A stretch of DNA of 64,000 nt from Polytrichum commune (Eukaryota; Streptophyta; Polytrichopsida; Polytrichales; Polytrichaceae). The notes beneath the pieces were generated by a model. It saw nothing but the letters and a program-made list of their open reading frames with translations. It was not told where the DNA came from and did not search any database. The position numbers and the translations under genes are program-made. The stretch is from contig OX485803.1 in assembly GCA_950295325.1 (NCBI GenBank), positions 19,778,001-19,842,000 of the forward strand. The letters run 5' to 3'. Each line of letters starts with the position of its first letter. Within the stretch, counting starts at the first letter, position 1. Positions 21,301 through 34,463 of the stretch are shown piece by piece.

Positions 21301-23325
21301 TAGTATTGATAATGCTTAAAATAGATTTATATTATAACATAGATTCCATACTTTAACATTCTACTCTTTAACATAGATTCCTATTATAACATACCAAAGT
21401 CAATTGCACATTCTCATAATATGCGTGTAAGATGCTCAATCGCGCTTGACATCAAGCATAGCTATGATTTCCAATTCCTTATTGATGAAGTCGTGAGCAT
21501 CCATAATAGGCCCACTTTCACCATAGCCCATGAACTCAAGTTCGATTGTTCTCTTGTTTTCTCTTGGACTATGAACCATTTGAGTTCCAACAATTCAAAA
21601 TTTTAAATATAACATATATTATGGCAAAGAAAATAACGGCATGACATAAGAAGCCATGGATAATTATAAAGCATCAAAGTTGCTGGCCATTAGAAACCAT
21701 CACACATAATACTTGCCGCGCATAATGGGTACATGCCCACCTCCCATACCCAATAAACCCTACTGGATAGGTAAATACTACTAGGAATTAACATATATCG
21801 TTTAACATAAAAAATATTTAGGCAATTTTAGCATAAATCTCTTTGTGGCTTTGCCCTCACCCCCATGCATTGAGAATCACTTCATAACTTGGTTTTAAAG
21901 TCATAATTCTCCTAGCGTTTATTCTTGTAATTGTCTCTTAAGTTATATTATTACTAGATTCATTATGTGCTCTTCATTGGCTAAGATTTTTGATGTTCAT
22001 AGTTGACATCTAATATGAACACACATGCTTGCGAAAACACAAATTCAAGAATGACCTTCTCAAAGGCACTAGAGTTATCATTTATCCCACTCAAATTTTT
22101 GATTGGGGGTTGGTTGTTTTGCATGCAACACATATGGACTTAGCCAAAATTAGCGGTCAACTAAATAGAAAGGACTTTGGAAACTAACATATTGAAGTAC
22201 AAGGTGATATGCAAGGCCGCGGGAGACATCGGAATCGAAATCATATTGAAAGGATGACAAAGGAGGTAGCCAACGAGTGGGCCACATCAAGCACCACATG
22301 AATCTCGAGCAATATTAAGATTGCATCTCCATAACCATACCTCATCAATTAAAGGGAATTCTAAATGATGGCATAAGATTTACGGAAATGAGAACTTGAA
22401 TAGGAAATGGGTCAAACACTTCAATGAATGAATTCATGTAAATCATGTGTACTCTATGAATTGAATGGTTTGTGGAATCTCGTAAAGATACTTTAGCGAG
22501 GAGTAGGTTTGGAATACATAAAGTCTTGAGACTCTTTCAAATTGAAATATTGAAATATTGAATAAAGGAAGAATAATAAATAGGTCATTCAATCCATGAA
22601 AGAGATAAATATAACTCTATAAGTTATTAGAGATGAGAATGATTTACATGCATGAACACTTAGCTTTGACATTAATGTTTTAGGGAACATCAACTTGAAT
22701 TCTAAAGGCACTGACTCACTTAAGAATTATTGGACAAGGATATCATATTGACATTGGAAATTAGTAAATATATGATCATAGATCCTCAACATAGTTCACA
22801 TGCCAAACCATACCCCATTGTATGCCAAACTATCTCTTCATATGCGAACGCTACATGAGGTATAACTTAGAGCCATGTCATGATGATGGATGAGTTCATC
22901 CATTGACCTTCTCATGTTAGCAACTTGTGATGCAACATTGTCATGGATGATTGCTATATTGTCTACTGTGATATAGTGATAACGTACATGTTCATATTAA
23001 ACGGTTTTCTTTATTCCCACTACATTCCCAAGGGTAAGATACTTAAGCTCACTATTGGCAAGTGTCATGTGTTTCATTTTAATATTTAAGAGGAATACAT
23101 CCTTAAGCATACTAATGGCATGTCATGTCAAGATATTAATAAGTGCACTCAAACACCCAGTGTCATGTGACGACACTTACGGTGTTGTTGTTAATCTGCA
23201 ATATAACATAACATACCCTTCAAAATAGGGGTTTCCATTATTGTGGGTTTTTCATCTGCATATTTGGATGAAAATCCAATGTAAGGCAAGGAAAGTACAA
23301 TAATATTACAGTGGGCCACACTAAA
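21300..23325. other. Intergenic DNA, no gene seen
   Basis: AT-rich, many stops in all frames, no recognisable domain, splice pattern or transposon end. It may be old retroelement debris. Confidence 0.5.
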
Positions 23326-23329
23326 AATG

Positions 23330-23515
23330 AACAACAGGACTTAGAATAATATAAGGTATCAAAAATGGCAATGGACATCTTTAAAGTACTATAGGGTATG
23401 GAAGAATATGTAATTTGGAATTATATGAAATGCAAGGTTTTTTTCTATTAACCCAAGGTTGAAAATGCTAATGAAATAAATAACCCTAAACCCTAAACCC
23501 TAAACCCATTAGTGT
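23330..23515. repeat. MITE relative ending in telomere-like repeats
   Basis: Matches the core of the 13176 MITE (AATGGACATCTTTAAAGTACTATAGGGTATGG) written here in part only, then GAAATAAATAACCCTAAACC followed by three CCCTAAA units. The same structure recurs at 57383-57642. Confidence 0.75.
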
Positions 23516-23619
23516 GGTAGTCCACTTAGTGTTGGACCTTCTTAGTTGCTCGCCATCTATTTGTGTCCTACTCATATGCAATTAGGAGTCTAGTAACAAC
23601 TAATTCTCTTTTATCGCGC

Positions 23620-23862
23620 ATCCATGTGCAAACAACCACTATTTTATATGGGGTTATTACTTTCAAATTTTTTCTTCACATGCTTTGATTATGTAGTTTT
23701 CTTAGTTGGGTTAGTAGAAAAGGGCCTTGCATTAATTATAAATCCAAATAATCGATTTGTTCCATACCCTATAGTACTTTAATGATGCCCAGTGTCATTT
23801 TTGACACCCCATATTATATTTGCTTTAACATGGGCGGACGTTAAATACCCCCTCACGAACTT
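23620..23862. repeat. Inverted partial copy of the same MITE family
   Basis: Reads ACAACCACTATTTTATATGG ... CCATACCCTATAGTACTTTAA ... TTTGACACCC, the reverse orientation of the 13176 element, without the G-rich end. With 23330-23515 it forms an inverted pair. Confidence 0.7.
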
Positions 23863-25086
23863 TTGGAGGTATCAAATCCGGGTTGGGGCAATCTTGTAGA
23901 GAAAATTTCTAAACCCGACCAAAAATTGCATTCTTGAAGGCCGCTTGACTACAAATCCCATATTGAGTGCACTAAAATCCGCTTGACTTACCATTTAAAA
24001 TTATATTTGTCATTCTAATGATAGATTAGTGCAAGTGTTTATAAGAGAATAAGGTATAAATAAATGATATGTTATTTGGAATTAGACTCGTGGGACAACG
24101 TTATGGATGGGGTATACTCAGAAAATCATAAGTTTCTGACTATAGCCTATCTGAATTATTTAATAATTTATCCTCATCACATATTGTATTATGTTTAAAA
24201 TCACATAGTGTATATTAGTTACTTTAAAATAAAAATAATTATATGATACTAATACTAATACTAATACTAATACTAATAATAACAATACTAATACTAATAT
24301 TGAATTGAGTTTTTTAGTTCACCAATTTATCATAAGGTGATATATATTATTTTGCCATATTACAAATGTTTGAACAATCACACATGTGCAAAATAAATGA
24401 ATTATGAACAAAAAAATGTCTATGACAACACTTCATAATTATATATTGCACACATTGATATCTTACGATATTTATCAAAATAACCATGTGAAATTCAAAG
24501 CCACATCATGACCTTGGAAACATCTCATGGGAGGTTAGAAAATAGGCTTAGAGCATCCAAGGCCACATCATTGCCCCTTGCCAACTAATTAATATTTATA
24601 AAATAACTATGAGGGAGAAAATAGGTCTTACATGCCAACTCGGAGGTATTTCACTAAAGTAAGCTCCATCCGAGCTTCTTGATGGACTCATCCGATTTTT
24701 GTTACCGGATGACTTTACTTGAGTGCCACGAATCCCCGGCCCTTTCAAGTGGGCTTGTACGGTTAAGGTATTTGTTGACTTTCATATTTACGGCCTCGAA
24801 TGTCCTTTCCAAAGTGCACATCTAAAGGTACTCATGTAAGTATAACCATGCTATCACATAGAGCCTTATTATAACCTAACATAGTCAATCGCACACTCTC
24901 AAAATATGCTTGTCATTGTAGGGTCGATAGTGCACATGGATTGACAACCTAAGTACCAAAGTACTAAATTTGAGCAACAACAAATCCCACATGGATGCAA
25001 CATCTATGGCTACACGGTCCAAAATTGAGCTTTTATATTCTCCTTAAAGGTGATTTCAAAAATACTTTATGGCAAGTCCACAAGTC
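23863..25086. other. Intergenic DNA up to the retroelement target site
   Basis: No gene seen. Contains an (ACTAAT)n microsatellite at about 24250-24290. Confidence 0.5.
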
Positions 25087-25091
25087 GTACC

Positions 25092-26559
25092 TGTGAGGCC
25101 AAACCCACCACCCTTAAGCGTCCTAGTCCGGGTGATGGTGTTGAGAATCACATGTATTGTTTGTATCGAAAGAATGATCTCTTTGCATCCAAAGGCGTTC
25201 ATGTCATTTTGAATCACTTTGTTTATTAGTGGTAGCCTCTTGGCTTTGGGCCGCGTTGGCCTTCTCAAGAGTCCAACCGGCGGCCTTGGCAACACAAGCT
25301 CTCAAGGATATTCCCCTTTGGCCTTTGATTATCCTCTTCGTTACTTGAACCTTGCTAGAGTCTTCCGCTTTCTCCGTCGGCCTAACCTCCTTTGTCTCGC
25401 CAATGTGGATGTCCTCCGCTTTCTCCATTAATAATGCAAGTGATTGATTTTTACCAAAGAGGACGTAAGTGTTAAAAAACACTACCTCAATGGTTACTCA
25501 AAAATACAATTGCCTTAAAGGCCACACGTGAATCTTAACTAGCTTAATGAGCCTAATTACTTATCTATCACTAATCACAACCTAATGTTGTTTCTGCCTC
25601 ATGTGCCAATACCCACTTTCGGATTAGTTTGCTAATCACCTAGTCCACCCTTGGCCGATCGATTACCCGGTCTCGGTGCAGCCTGGTACCCGGTCTCGGT
25701 GCAGCCGGTTACCCGGCGGCCTGACCAACTTCGGCTGCCCAGCAGCTTAGCCTTTTTCGGCTCAGATTTAGACACAATCTAACCCGGACCTCCTAGCAAG
25801 GTCCTCAACCCACACTAATCAAGGGCATACTAACCACACCTTAAGTCACACTATAATGTGCACCCTTAACTACTAATCGGATGTTTGTTTCTAATTTCTT
25901 TTTGTGTTTTTTTGGCTACTCAACTAACATTACTCCCTAACCTTACTAAGACTAACTAATCCACACACGTGGCTTTCAAGCTCTAAGAGCTAGCCCCCTT
26001 TAGAACACTTGAGAGAGAGAGCTTAACTAATTAACTTCACTAAAAACTAATAACCCACACACGTGGCTCAAGCTCTTAAGAGCTTGCTCCCTTGAGAGCG
26101 CTTGATGGAGAGAGAGGTAAATGAGAGAAAAAACACCTTAAGTAGCAAAGAGGGAGAGAGGGAGAGAGGGAGAGAGGGAGAGAGGGAGAGAGAGGTGAGG
26201 ATAGGGTGAGAGGATTAGCACCTCCAATCACAATCCCTTAACCTTCTCCTCCAAAGTAGGGACTAATCCCCATCCACCAAGCTTCCTTCTTCCTAAACTA
26301 ACAAGGTGGATCCAAAAGTGGGCATTTAACCCGCGGAGCTCACTTTGCCTCACCTTACCCCCTACTCACATAATCAAGGCATCCTGTTATTGAAATCAAA
26401 CCTTGAAATAACCACTCAACACATTCTAATGCCTAAACTTAAATCCACACCACACTTCACTCTTTTTATGTTTTGTGAATAATCATAACACATCAAAGTC
26501 AAACTAAAATTGGTTTCGAAGAGTTAATCACCACATGTGGGCACCATTTTGGGCTCACA
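25092..26559 (-). repeat. 3' LTR of the gypsy element (1468 bp)
   Basis: Begins TGTGAGGCCAAACCC, ends TTTTGGGCTCACA. Differs from the other LTR by only a handful of substitutions and by the copy number of a GAGAGAGG microsatellite (26147-26190), so insertion is recent. Confidence 0.93.
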
Positions 26560-26619
26560 TAATTGGCGGCCATCGGGGGGTGGATCCAAAATCGTTTGCT
26601 TCGAAGGTAAATGCCGAAT

Positions 26620-27011
26620 TCACGCCCGGTATTGCTTACAACGACTTCCCGAGGTCCGCGTCGGAAAGAATTCGCCATTCAAGGTTTCTAATTGGAGTGA
26701 GTTGTTGGAGAATACCTCGTTCACTAGGTAATTGCCTAACCACACCGCATCAAATTTTCTAGGGAACTCAAGTTTTCGCGCGTCTTGTATCATTACCATC
26801 ATTCCCGGTTGTAGTGCCTTTTTCTTATGTCTTTTGTCGAAGATAATTTTTCTTCGACGTTGAATTGCCTCGATGTGTTGAGCCGCCGTTCGCTTACGCT
26901 CGTCAAGCTCTTCCAAGTCGGTGAGCCTATTTCATAAGGATTGTTTTTCGGTAAGTCACGAATCAATGGCCACCCTAAGTGACTCCACCTCATACTCAAT
27001 CGGAAGCGTGG
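26620..27011 (-). pseudogene. Integrase C-terminal part of the gypsy element
   Basis: From EATLPIEYEVESLRVAIDS (one TGA follows) to KIIFDKRHKKKALQPGMMV and RKFDAVWLGNYLVNEVF, the GPY/F-like module at the end of gypsy integrases, ending with FFPTRTSGSRCKQYRA and a stop. It continues the core at 29844 after removal of the 27017-29838 insertion. Confidence 0.8.
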
Positions 27012-27016
27012 CCTCC

Positions 27017-29838
27017 TGTGGTACTTTTGGGCCACCCCCTTTCGAGGGAGCCTAAAAGTATCACACAAGCCCTTCGGTGAAGGTGGCCTGCATTTGCAGG
27101 CGCCCAAGCCGAACCCGGATGATAGGTGTATAACGTGAGTAGTTAGATTTTTAAGGGAGATTAAATATGCGTCGTAGTACCTCCGGAGGTTAGGCCTTAG
27201 TTTTTTACTAGTGTGGCTTTAAACTCCACTAACCAATTTCATATCTAGTTCTAACCTTAACCTACAACCTATTCTACGCGCAGACGCACCAGCCTTGAAA
27301 CCAAGGCAATCCTAATTTGTGAATTGGGATGGTTCTGATACACCCAACCGGGTGTGACTCATACCACCCTAACTCAACGAACGGAATAACGACAATTTGA
27401 TGGACCATTCAATTCTTCTTATTTCTTTATTTAGTTCTATTTAGTTTTCTAAGCGGAGGAACTTGGCCTAAGTCCCACCCTTCACACAAATTCCTTCTTA
27501 ATTACTTACTTTTGTTTGCACGTCCTAACTTACTACATTAATATATTAGGCATCACCCCTTACTTCGGGTCTTTTGCCAACAAGGGTTTACGATTTATTT
27601 TGTATGTTTTGATTGTTAAATGTGTTTACACTGGATAGACCACGAAATGCAACTCAATGGGACCAGGGTGACGGGCGACCTGTAGGTTCAACCTGTTGCG
27701 CAATCTTCATAAATTGGGGCCATTACTCCCAATCTATGGGGCCAACAACATAATAGTGGATTCGCGGGTCATTAACCCCACCTTTCCACCAACAACATTC
27801 AGAGTGGTCGTGTCGGTGATTAATCCGACTTACCACACACGAAACTTGCTAATAAATGAAGCTACTACCACAAAACATACCAAGGGCCCCGAAAACAATG
27901 GAATTGGGTACTCCCTTGGCGGTCAAGTGGTCAAGCCACTTGACCTTACGAGATAGGTGAGTGGGTTTAGAGATGCGTACCTTAGCCGTGCTCCCTCCGA
28001 TCCTAAATGGAAGGCTTAAGGTTAGTTAATTTACCTCAATTTTCCTCGGTTGATTTGGGCTTGATGTAGGCCGAGCCGCTACCTCCTTCCTTGCTCCACT
28101 TTCCGAGCGACGACCTTGCCTCCTTCTTTGTAACTAGTTTGGTAGTAAGCGTACCTTAGTTAACAATTAAAATATAAAGTGTTATTCTGCCCTGTAATTT
28201 AATCCTAAGCATAATATTTATACTTAGTGCACCAAATTATCTTTCCAATGATCTAAAAATCACTCTAATCGGATAAGAAATGCAAAAGTTATGAGGGTTG
28301 GAAGTGTGAGGTCGATTCAACCGACCCTTCCAACCCACCTATCTACCTTCTAACTTCAAAAATTCATAGCACATTCCTTACTACTTGGATCTAGGCTTTC
28401 CTTATACCATTGGAAAGCTATGAACAAGCTCTAACTAGAAAAATTATGACATCAACAGGTTAAGCTAATAGAAATTCAACGGACTCCTTGTAACACAGCA
28501 GTCAATCAAGAAGGCTTAAACTATGTATCTCGCCTTCAACAATTCATATCTAATTCAAATCTTAGTCAAATCAAACGTTCTATATGACCCTGGAGAGATA
28601 TTAAAAATATGTGATTAGAAAGGTAAGCCGAAGTGAACCCAGCAGGTCCTCTGTAATGCAGCAGTCAACCAAAAGTTCTCAAACTATGTGTCCCATCTTG
28701 CACAATTCATATCTAATTCAAATCATGCTCAAATCAAATGTTCTAAGCCATTTTGGAAAGCTACACAAAAGTTCTACTTGGGAAAAATATAATTTCTTGG
28801 AATTAAAATTCCTATTGGGCTCGCAGGTCTGATCCAGCAGCCGCTACCCACAAGACCACCCAGTTTTTCTACTCCATCTTTGAAAATCCATAACTAATTG
28901 TCATCTCAACCAAATCACAAATGGGAAACGGCTATGGATAGCTATATGAAATCTCTCTAAGACAAAAATGATAAGTATCTTGTTCTAGCTTTTGAACTAA
29001 GCCTTCAGGGCATTGGCAGATGAGGTCTATAATGCCTCTATTCAAAACTCTACCATCCAACCTACCTCTTACAAAAGAAGGAATAATTTTGTTGGTGTGT
29101 TAATAAACACACAACCTAACTAGGAGAGAGAGAGTAGAGGAGGTTCTCAAGCCTTTCTTTTAGACCATTGAGAATACATGCTAAAGGATTTTTTCCTAAC
29201 TACATTGAAGCAGGGCTTCGCCCAAAAACTAGAGAAAGAGAAAGAGCTACAAGGTGGAAGGAGGGGTTTTTAAACCCTCTCACAAAAGGGTTGGACCCCT
29301 CCTCCACCGGATCCATTTTTCAAACCCTTTCCCGAAATTTTGGCTCGGGGGTTTTCCCGGTTGAGGTTGCCACCCTCTCGCCGAGGTGGCTCCGACAAAA
29401 AACCTTTAGAAATCTTTCTAATTTTTCCGCCATCGAGTTGGCAAGGGGGCAAGTGGGCAAGTATCCCCCTTGCTTTTTTTTTTTTTTTCTTCAAAATTCT
29501 TCACGCCGATTTTATCTTCTTACGTAAAACACCTCCAACAGTCTTGTGTGCCTCACACTAACTAATAAACTAACACTTGCTTAGCTAGCATCTACTAACA
29601 TTTGCTTAATAACTAGCATCTACTAATATTTGCTTAGCTAGTTGTTTTTACTAGCTAGCACATTTTTTCTACTTTGCTATCTTCTAGCACTACTTAGTTT
29701 CATTTTGACCTTCCTTCTTCTAGGCTAAATGCTAAATGAACTAATTTTTCCTAAATTCCCTATCAATTCTAACTTTTAATGCTAACATTCTAACTAAAAG
29801 TGATCCCGCAGAGTGGTGGACCACTCAAAGGGTTCACA
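27017..29838. mobile_element. Solo LTR (2822 bp) nested in integrase
   Basis: Starts TGTGGTACTTTTGG, ends AAAGGGTTCACA, with a 5-bp target duplication CCTCC (27012-27016 and 29839-29843). Removing it joins SLVYGLE to ATLPIEYEVE, the expected integrase sequence. No long ORF, no second LTR. It must be younger than the host retroelement. Confidence 0.85.
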
Positions 29839-29843
29839 CCTCC

Positions 29844-32800
29844 AAACCATATACCAATGAAAAAGGTGTAGCGTGGGTAGTCACCTTGTATGTTGTCCGG
29901 TATGCCCATAGTGCCGCTGTTAATTTCGTATCCCAATCCCTTTTGGAGTCCAAAACCGTTTTGCGTAGGATACTTACCAAGATGCCATTGACTCGCTCCG
30001 TTTGACCATTGGTTTGGGGGTGATAAGGGATAGTCTTGCAGTGGTCGATTTTAAACTTGTCGGTCATTTCTCGAATTAAAGAATTCAAAAAATGCTTACC
30101 CCGATCGCTCACAAGTATTTTCGGCACCCCGAGATTATGTTTTCGTACATAAAGGTAGCCGCGTGTTCCGCCGTATCGGTCTTCACCGCCTTAGCCTCCG
30201 CCCATTTAGTAAGATATTCGGTCGCAACCACAATATACTTCATCCCTTTCGAAGAATGGGGGTGGACCTCGCCCACGTAGTCGATGCCCCATTTTTCGAA
30301 CGGAACTAGCGGCAACAACACGTGGAGCGGCATCTCCATTCGGAGGTCGTTCCGAGCATAACGTTGGCAAGCGTCGCACTTCCTCACGTAGTCGTGCGCA
30401 TCCTTAAATAGTGTGGGCCAAAAGTAGCCCGCCCTAAGGATTTTTTGTCCAGTAAGTTGGCCCAAGAAGTGTCCGCCGCACGCGCTATCGTGGCACGCTA
30501 TTAGAATGTCTTCAACCTCCGTTTCGGACATGCATCTTCGTAGTAACCCGTTGGCACCTCTCCTAAACAACCTATGACCTACGATAACAAATTGCCTACT
30601 ATTAACCCTCACCTTTCTTCGCTCTTCTTTCGTCCAATCGCCGGGCAACTTGTGGGTTGTTAGAAATTCCACAATGCCCGCGTACCACTCCGGTGTTGAG
30701 GTAACTAAGAAAAGACCATCATCCACTAGCCTATCGTCCACCGGGTTCTCTCCTAGGCTATCCGTCAATCTTGACAAGTGGTCCGCTTGCAAATGCATGC
30801 GACCGGGCTTGTATTCCACCGTATAATCAAATTCACTTAGCAACAAAACCCACCTAGCTAGCCTACCACTTAGCTCCGCTTTGTTAACTAGATACTTAAT
30901 GGCCATATGATCAACGAAGAAGACTACCGGATTACACAACAAGTAGTGTCTAAACTTCTTCACCGAGAATATCATCGCTAGGCATTCGCGTTCCGTGGTT
31001 GAGTAATTCCGCTTGGCCGGCGTCAATTGCTTACTCGCGTAAGCGATTGGTTGATCCTTCTCCATTTCTCCCGTTGGTTGACAAAGCGCGCTTCCCACGG
31101 CCACATTGCTCGCGTCACAATAAACATGAAAAGGTTTGTTCCAATCGGGTGGCCTCAAAATGGGATAAGAGCTCAACTTGTCCCGTAATTCTTCAAAGGC
31201 TTTTTGACACGCCTCCGTCCACTCAAACTTGACATCATTTTTGAGCAAGTGTGTGATAGGCACCGCTATCTTCGAGAAGTTCGGAATGAGCTCTCGATAC
31301 CAACCCACATGCCCTAGTAACTTTGAAATCCCTTTGGAGTTAGTCGGAGTTGCTAACTCACTTATAGCTACAATCTTGTTCGGATCCGGCTCCCGCCCCT
31401 TTGAACTAACGACATAGCCTAGTAACACTCCTTTATTGACCCCCAAGAAGGTTTTGTCCGGGTTTAGGGCCAACCTCATTTTCCTACACCTAACTAACGA
31501 CCCTCTAACACAATGCAAGTGTTCACCCACGTCGCTTTGAGTGCTAAAGTCGTCAATGAATACGGTCATGGACTTATACAATAAGTCGGTAAAAATATAT
31601 ATTACTAACCGTTGGAAAGTTCCCGGGGCGTTACACAACCCGAAGGGCATGACGACCCACACAAACGTGCCCCAAGGTGTTGTGAATGCGGTTTTGTGGA
31701 CGTCTTGGAGTGCTATTGAAATTTGATTATACCCCGCATATCCGTCCATAAAAGTATACCTAGCGTGTCCTCCGACTTCCTCTAATAACGTTGTTATAAA
31801 AGGTAAAGGAAAATGATCCTTTTGAGTATAAGCATTTAACTTCCGGTAATCCACACATACTCTTAACTTCCCGTTCTTTTTCTTCACCAAAACCATCGGC
31901 GACACCCAATCCGTAATCTCGACCGGTTTAAAGAAACTGGCGTTCAACAATCGTTCTAATTCCGCCTTAACCAACAATTGAAGTTGCGGGTTCATTCTTC
32001 TTTCCTTTTGTCGAATCGGTCTCGCTCCTGGAATCAACGGTATACGGTGCTCCACCATCTCTCGCGGAATTCCCTTAAGCTCATCGTAGGACCAAGCAAA
32101 CGTATCGCTAAACTCTTCAACTAAGTCGCTATATTTCTTAACCTCTTCCTCATCTAGGTTAGACCCCATTTTTATTTGGCGGATCTTTCCATTCTTCATC
32201 TTCACGTCCACGTGCCGCCAATCTCCCTCCGATACGTGAGTTTGTTCGTCCTTGTTCCTATACCAATCCGCCGGCACGTTCGGGTAGTCTTTGATATCGT
32301 GCCCCACAATAATATCCGTCGATGTTGTCTTAAAATGTAATGGTTCCTCTAACTTAGAGGCCTCCAAAATAGCTTCGTCGTCTTGCGTACCATCCACGTG
32401 TATCGCATTAATTTCACCCTCGTCTACACTATCTACCCAAGGAGTTAACCCTCCTAAAATCCACTCTTCTTCGGTAAGAACCTCACACGGTTCCAATGAC
32501 AAGTAATCCTCACCTCTAGAACTAAGTCTTTCGTCACTCAAGCATAGGTGGTGAGACATGGTCAAAATATCACACTCCGACTCGGGATACTCTTTTAACC
32601 ATTTGACGTATTCACCATCATCTTTATGGTGGTAAAACTTAGGACCTAAGCTTCCCGAACTTGGACTTACAATTGTGCTTTGACCTTCGGGTTGAACAAC
32701 TCCCACTAAAGCCTCATCAAGGTTATCCTTAACCTTATCCTCAACTACCTCCTCCGATGGTAGATACAATTCTTTCTTCATCCAACTTCCTAGTGACCCA

Positions 32801-33081
32801 ATCGACACTACGACTCTATTGTCCTTAGGACCATAAGTGATGGATGGCTTCGCCCCTCCCCAATTTACTATGGCATCCGACATTCTCAACCAAGGCCTTC
32901 CCAACAATATGGGGAATGTATTCTTGTTAGAATGCATCTTAATCACATGGAACGTGACCAAATACTCTTCTCCGCCGGTTGTCATTCTACAATCCTTAAT
33001 AACACTATATTCGTTAAATTGAGACTTTTTGGGCATTTTGAGACATTCACATAAATAAGAACAAGGATAAATGGAACACAT
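29844..33081 (-). pseudogene. Pol polyprotein: protease end, RT, RNase H, integrase core
   Basis: A frame of about 990 residues starts in the protease C-terminal part (TFHVIKMHSNKNTFPILLGR). Reverse transcriptase follows: VCVDYRKLNAYTQKDHFPLP, TPWGTFVWVVMPFGLCNAPG and the catalytic VFIDD. RNase H: FHVYCDASNVAVG, YSTTERECLAMIF. Integrase zinc finger: ACGGHFLGQ ... RKCDACQRYA; core: WGIDYVGEVHP, then after a 1-nt frameshift near 30120, ILVSDRGKHF and HPQTNGQTERVNG, giving D, D and E. It would copy RNA to DNA and integrate it; the frameshift, the nested LTR and the missing N-terminal protease make this copy inactive. Confidence 0.92.
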
Positions 33082-33119
33082 ATTGGAGAAAGTTGTAAGA
33101 TGCGAACACTTTGTGTCGG

Positions 33120-33430
33120 GTGTTTAGAACAAGAACCCCATTAATAACTCATATTTGGGATTGTTTAGGGTGAGCAATCCAAACCTTAGGCCAAGTTGAA
33201 GGGGAAATCTTAAAACATTCATATTATCGCACACGAAATATGAGATCTTGTATGAATATGGTTTAGGTAGGGCACTCCAAACCCTTAGACCATATTGAAG
33301 GGGAAATATATGAACCAATATAATATAACATACAAAATATTCCAAACTCATATTTGTGATGGTTTAGTTAGGGCAATCCAAACCTTGGACCATATTGAAG
33401 GGGAAATCATGTGACACTTATATTATTGCA
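33120..33430. repeat. Three tandem repeats (about 100-120 bp) beside pol
   Basis: Each unit has CTCATATTTG / GG(T/A)TTAG(T/G)TAGGGCA-like, CCAAACCTT, CCATATTGAAGGGGAAAT. It marks the junction zone between retroelement and gene B sequence. Confidence 0.75.
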
Positions 33431-33548
33431 AAAAAAACATACAAAGCATGGCATGTAAAATACATAGCATGCTAACACCACACATCCATTGGATAGTGCG
33501 ACCCAAAATGATGTTGCCTATGGCCCAAAACCCTACGCCTACTATGGC

Positions 33549-33836
33549 CTATCTAGCCTCCGAGATTGCCTCTTTTTCTTTTGCCTCTTTTTCTTTTGCT
33601 GCGGCTTCTTTTGCTCGCATTGCTTCAACATTCCTGAAAATCTCCGCCCCGCGACTATAGCCATTCTTGGGGTGACCGCCATCAATAACACATTTTGGAT
33701 TCCGTCGGCCGCCCGAATTATACGACGAAGAATTCGAATACGATGAAGTGGACTGTCTTGCATTTCTGGTCATGGAGTAGAAACGCTCCAACTCGACGGA
33801 CGCACTAGCCCGCATAGGTCTACGGGTGGGAGCAAC
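33549..33836 (-). pseudogene. B tail exon (Lys/Glu/Ala-rich)
   Basis: After acceptor CGCGTTGCAG reads VAPTRRPMRASASVELERF, a Ser/Asn stretch, and ends with a coiled-coil-like block of RAKEAAAKEKEAKEKEA. Comparable in place and composition to the A tail at 51083-51469. Confidence 0.5.
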
Positions 33837-33966
33837 CTGCAACGCGTCAATGCAAGACCACATGTGTTAGTTTAGAAAGGAAGACCCAAACGTGTCACAC
33901 GTTCATTTTTTAAGTGCAAAATGATTGTAATGCGCGGTTAACCATGTTTGGGGGGGGGGGGGTCAC

Positions 33967-34320
33967 CTTGTCACCGGGGGCGTTCCCGTCGGAGTTGGCG
34001 AGGAGGGGCAAGGCGTCCCGCAAAGGAATAGGAAGGGTTCCACTCTTCGTTGGCCGTGCGTCCATCCGTAGCCGCCGTTGAGGTGTAATACTGCCGCCGG
34101 GCCGAGAGGGGGACGTCCGGACGCATTTGCGATCTATGCCCTTGAGCGGCGACGGGGACGGAGATCTCCGTAAGATCTGCTTGGGTGGGGGGCTATCGAC
34201 GACGCCGGCGTCAAGAGGCTCCTTGGAGTAGTCAATGGTTGACGCGGCGTCGTAAACGGTCTCGTAGAAGAAGCTCCCCAAGTTTGACTCGCTGACGATC
34301 TCAATCGAAGGCTCCAAACG
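33967..34320 (-). pseudogene. B exon with Ser/Pro-rich basic sequence
   Basis: Between acceptor TTGCGCCAG and donor CAAG then GTGACC. Contains SNLGSFFYETVYDAAST and Ser-Pro repeats (LRRSPSPSPLKG) followed by RTSPSRPGGS. Unknown function. Confidence 0.5.
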
Positions 34321-34463
34321 CTGGCGCAAAAAAGGAAACGAAATAAAACCCAAGGGAGGAGGATTTGATAGAGCGCGTGAAAATCAAGATACATATGAAG
34401 CATATATTACACAAAGTGGGCGGGCGCATACACACACACACACACACACACACACGTACTGCC

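Noticed and set aside
23488-23513. Chromosome end
   Set aside because: Only three CCCTAAA units with normal sequence on both sides; an interstitial tract attached to a MITE relative.
26560-26590. Primer-binding site giving a plus-strand retroelement from the left LTR
   Set aside because: TTGGCGGCCATCGGGG looks like one, but gag and pol are both on the minus strand and gag lies next to the right LTR.
33549-34353. Separate gene downstream of the B phosphatase
   Set aside because: Splice borders and similarity of the charged tail to A (51083-51469) make continuation of the same locus more likely, though not proved.
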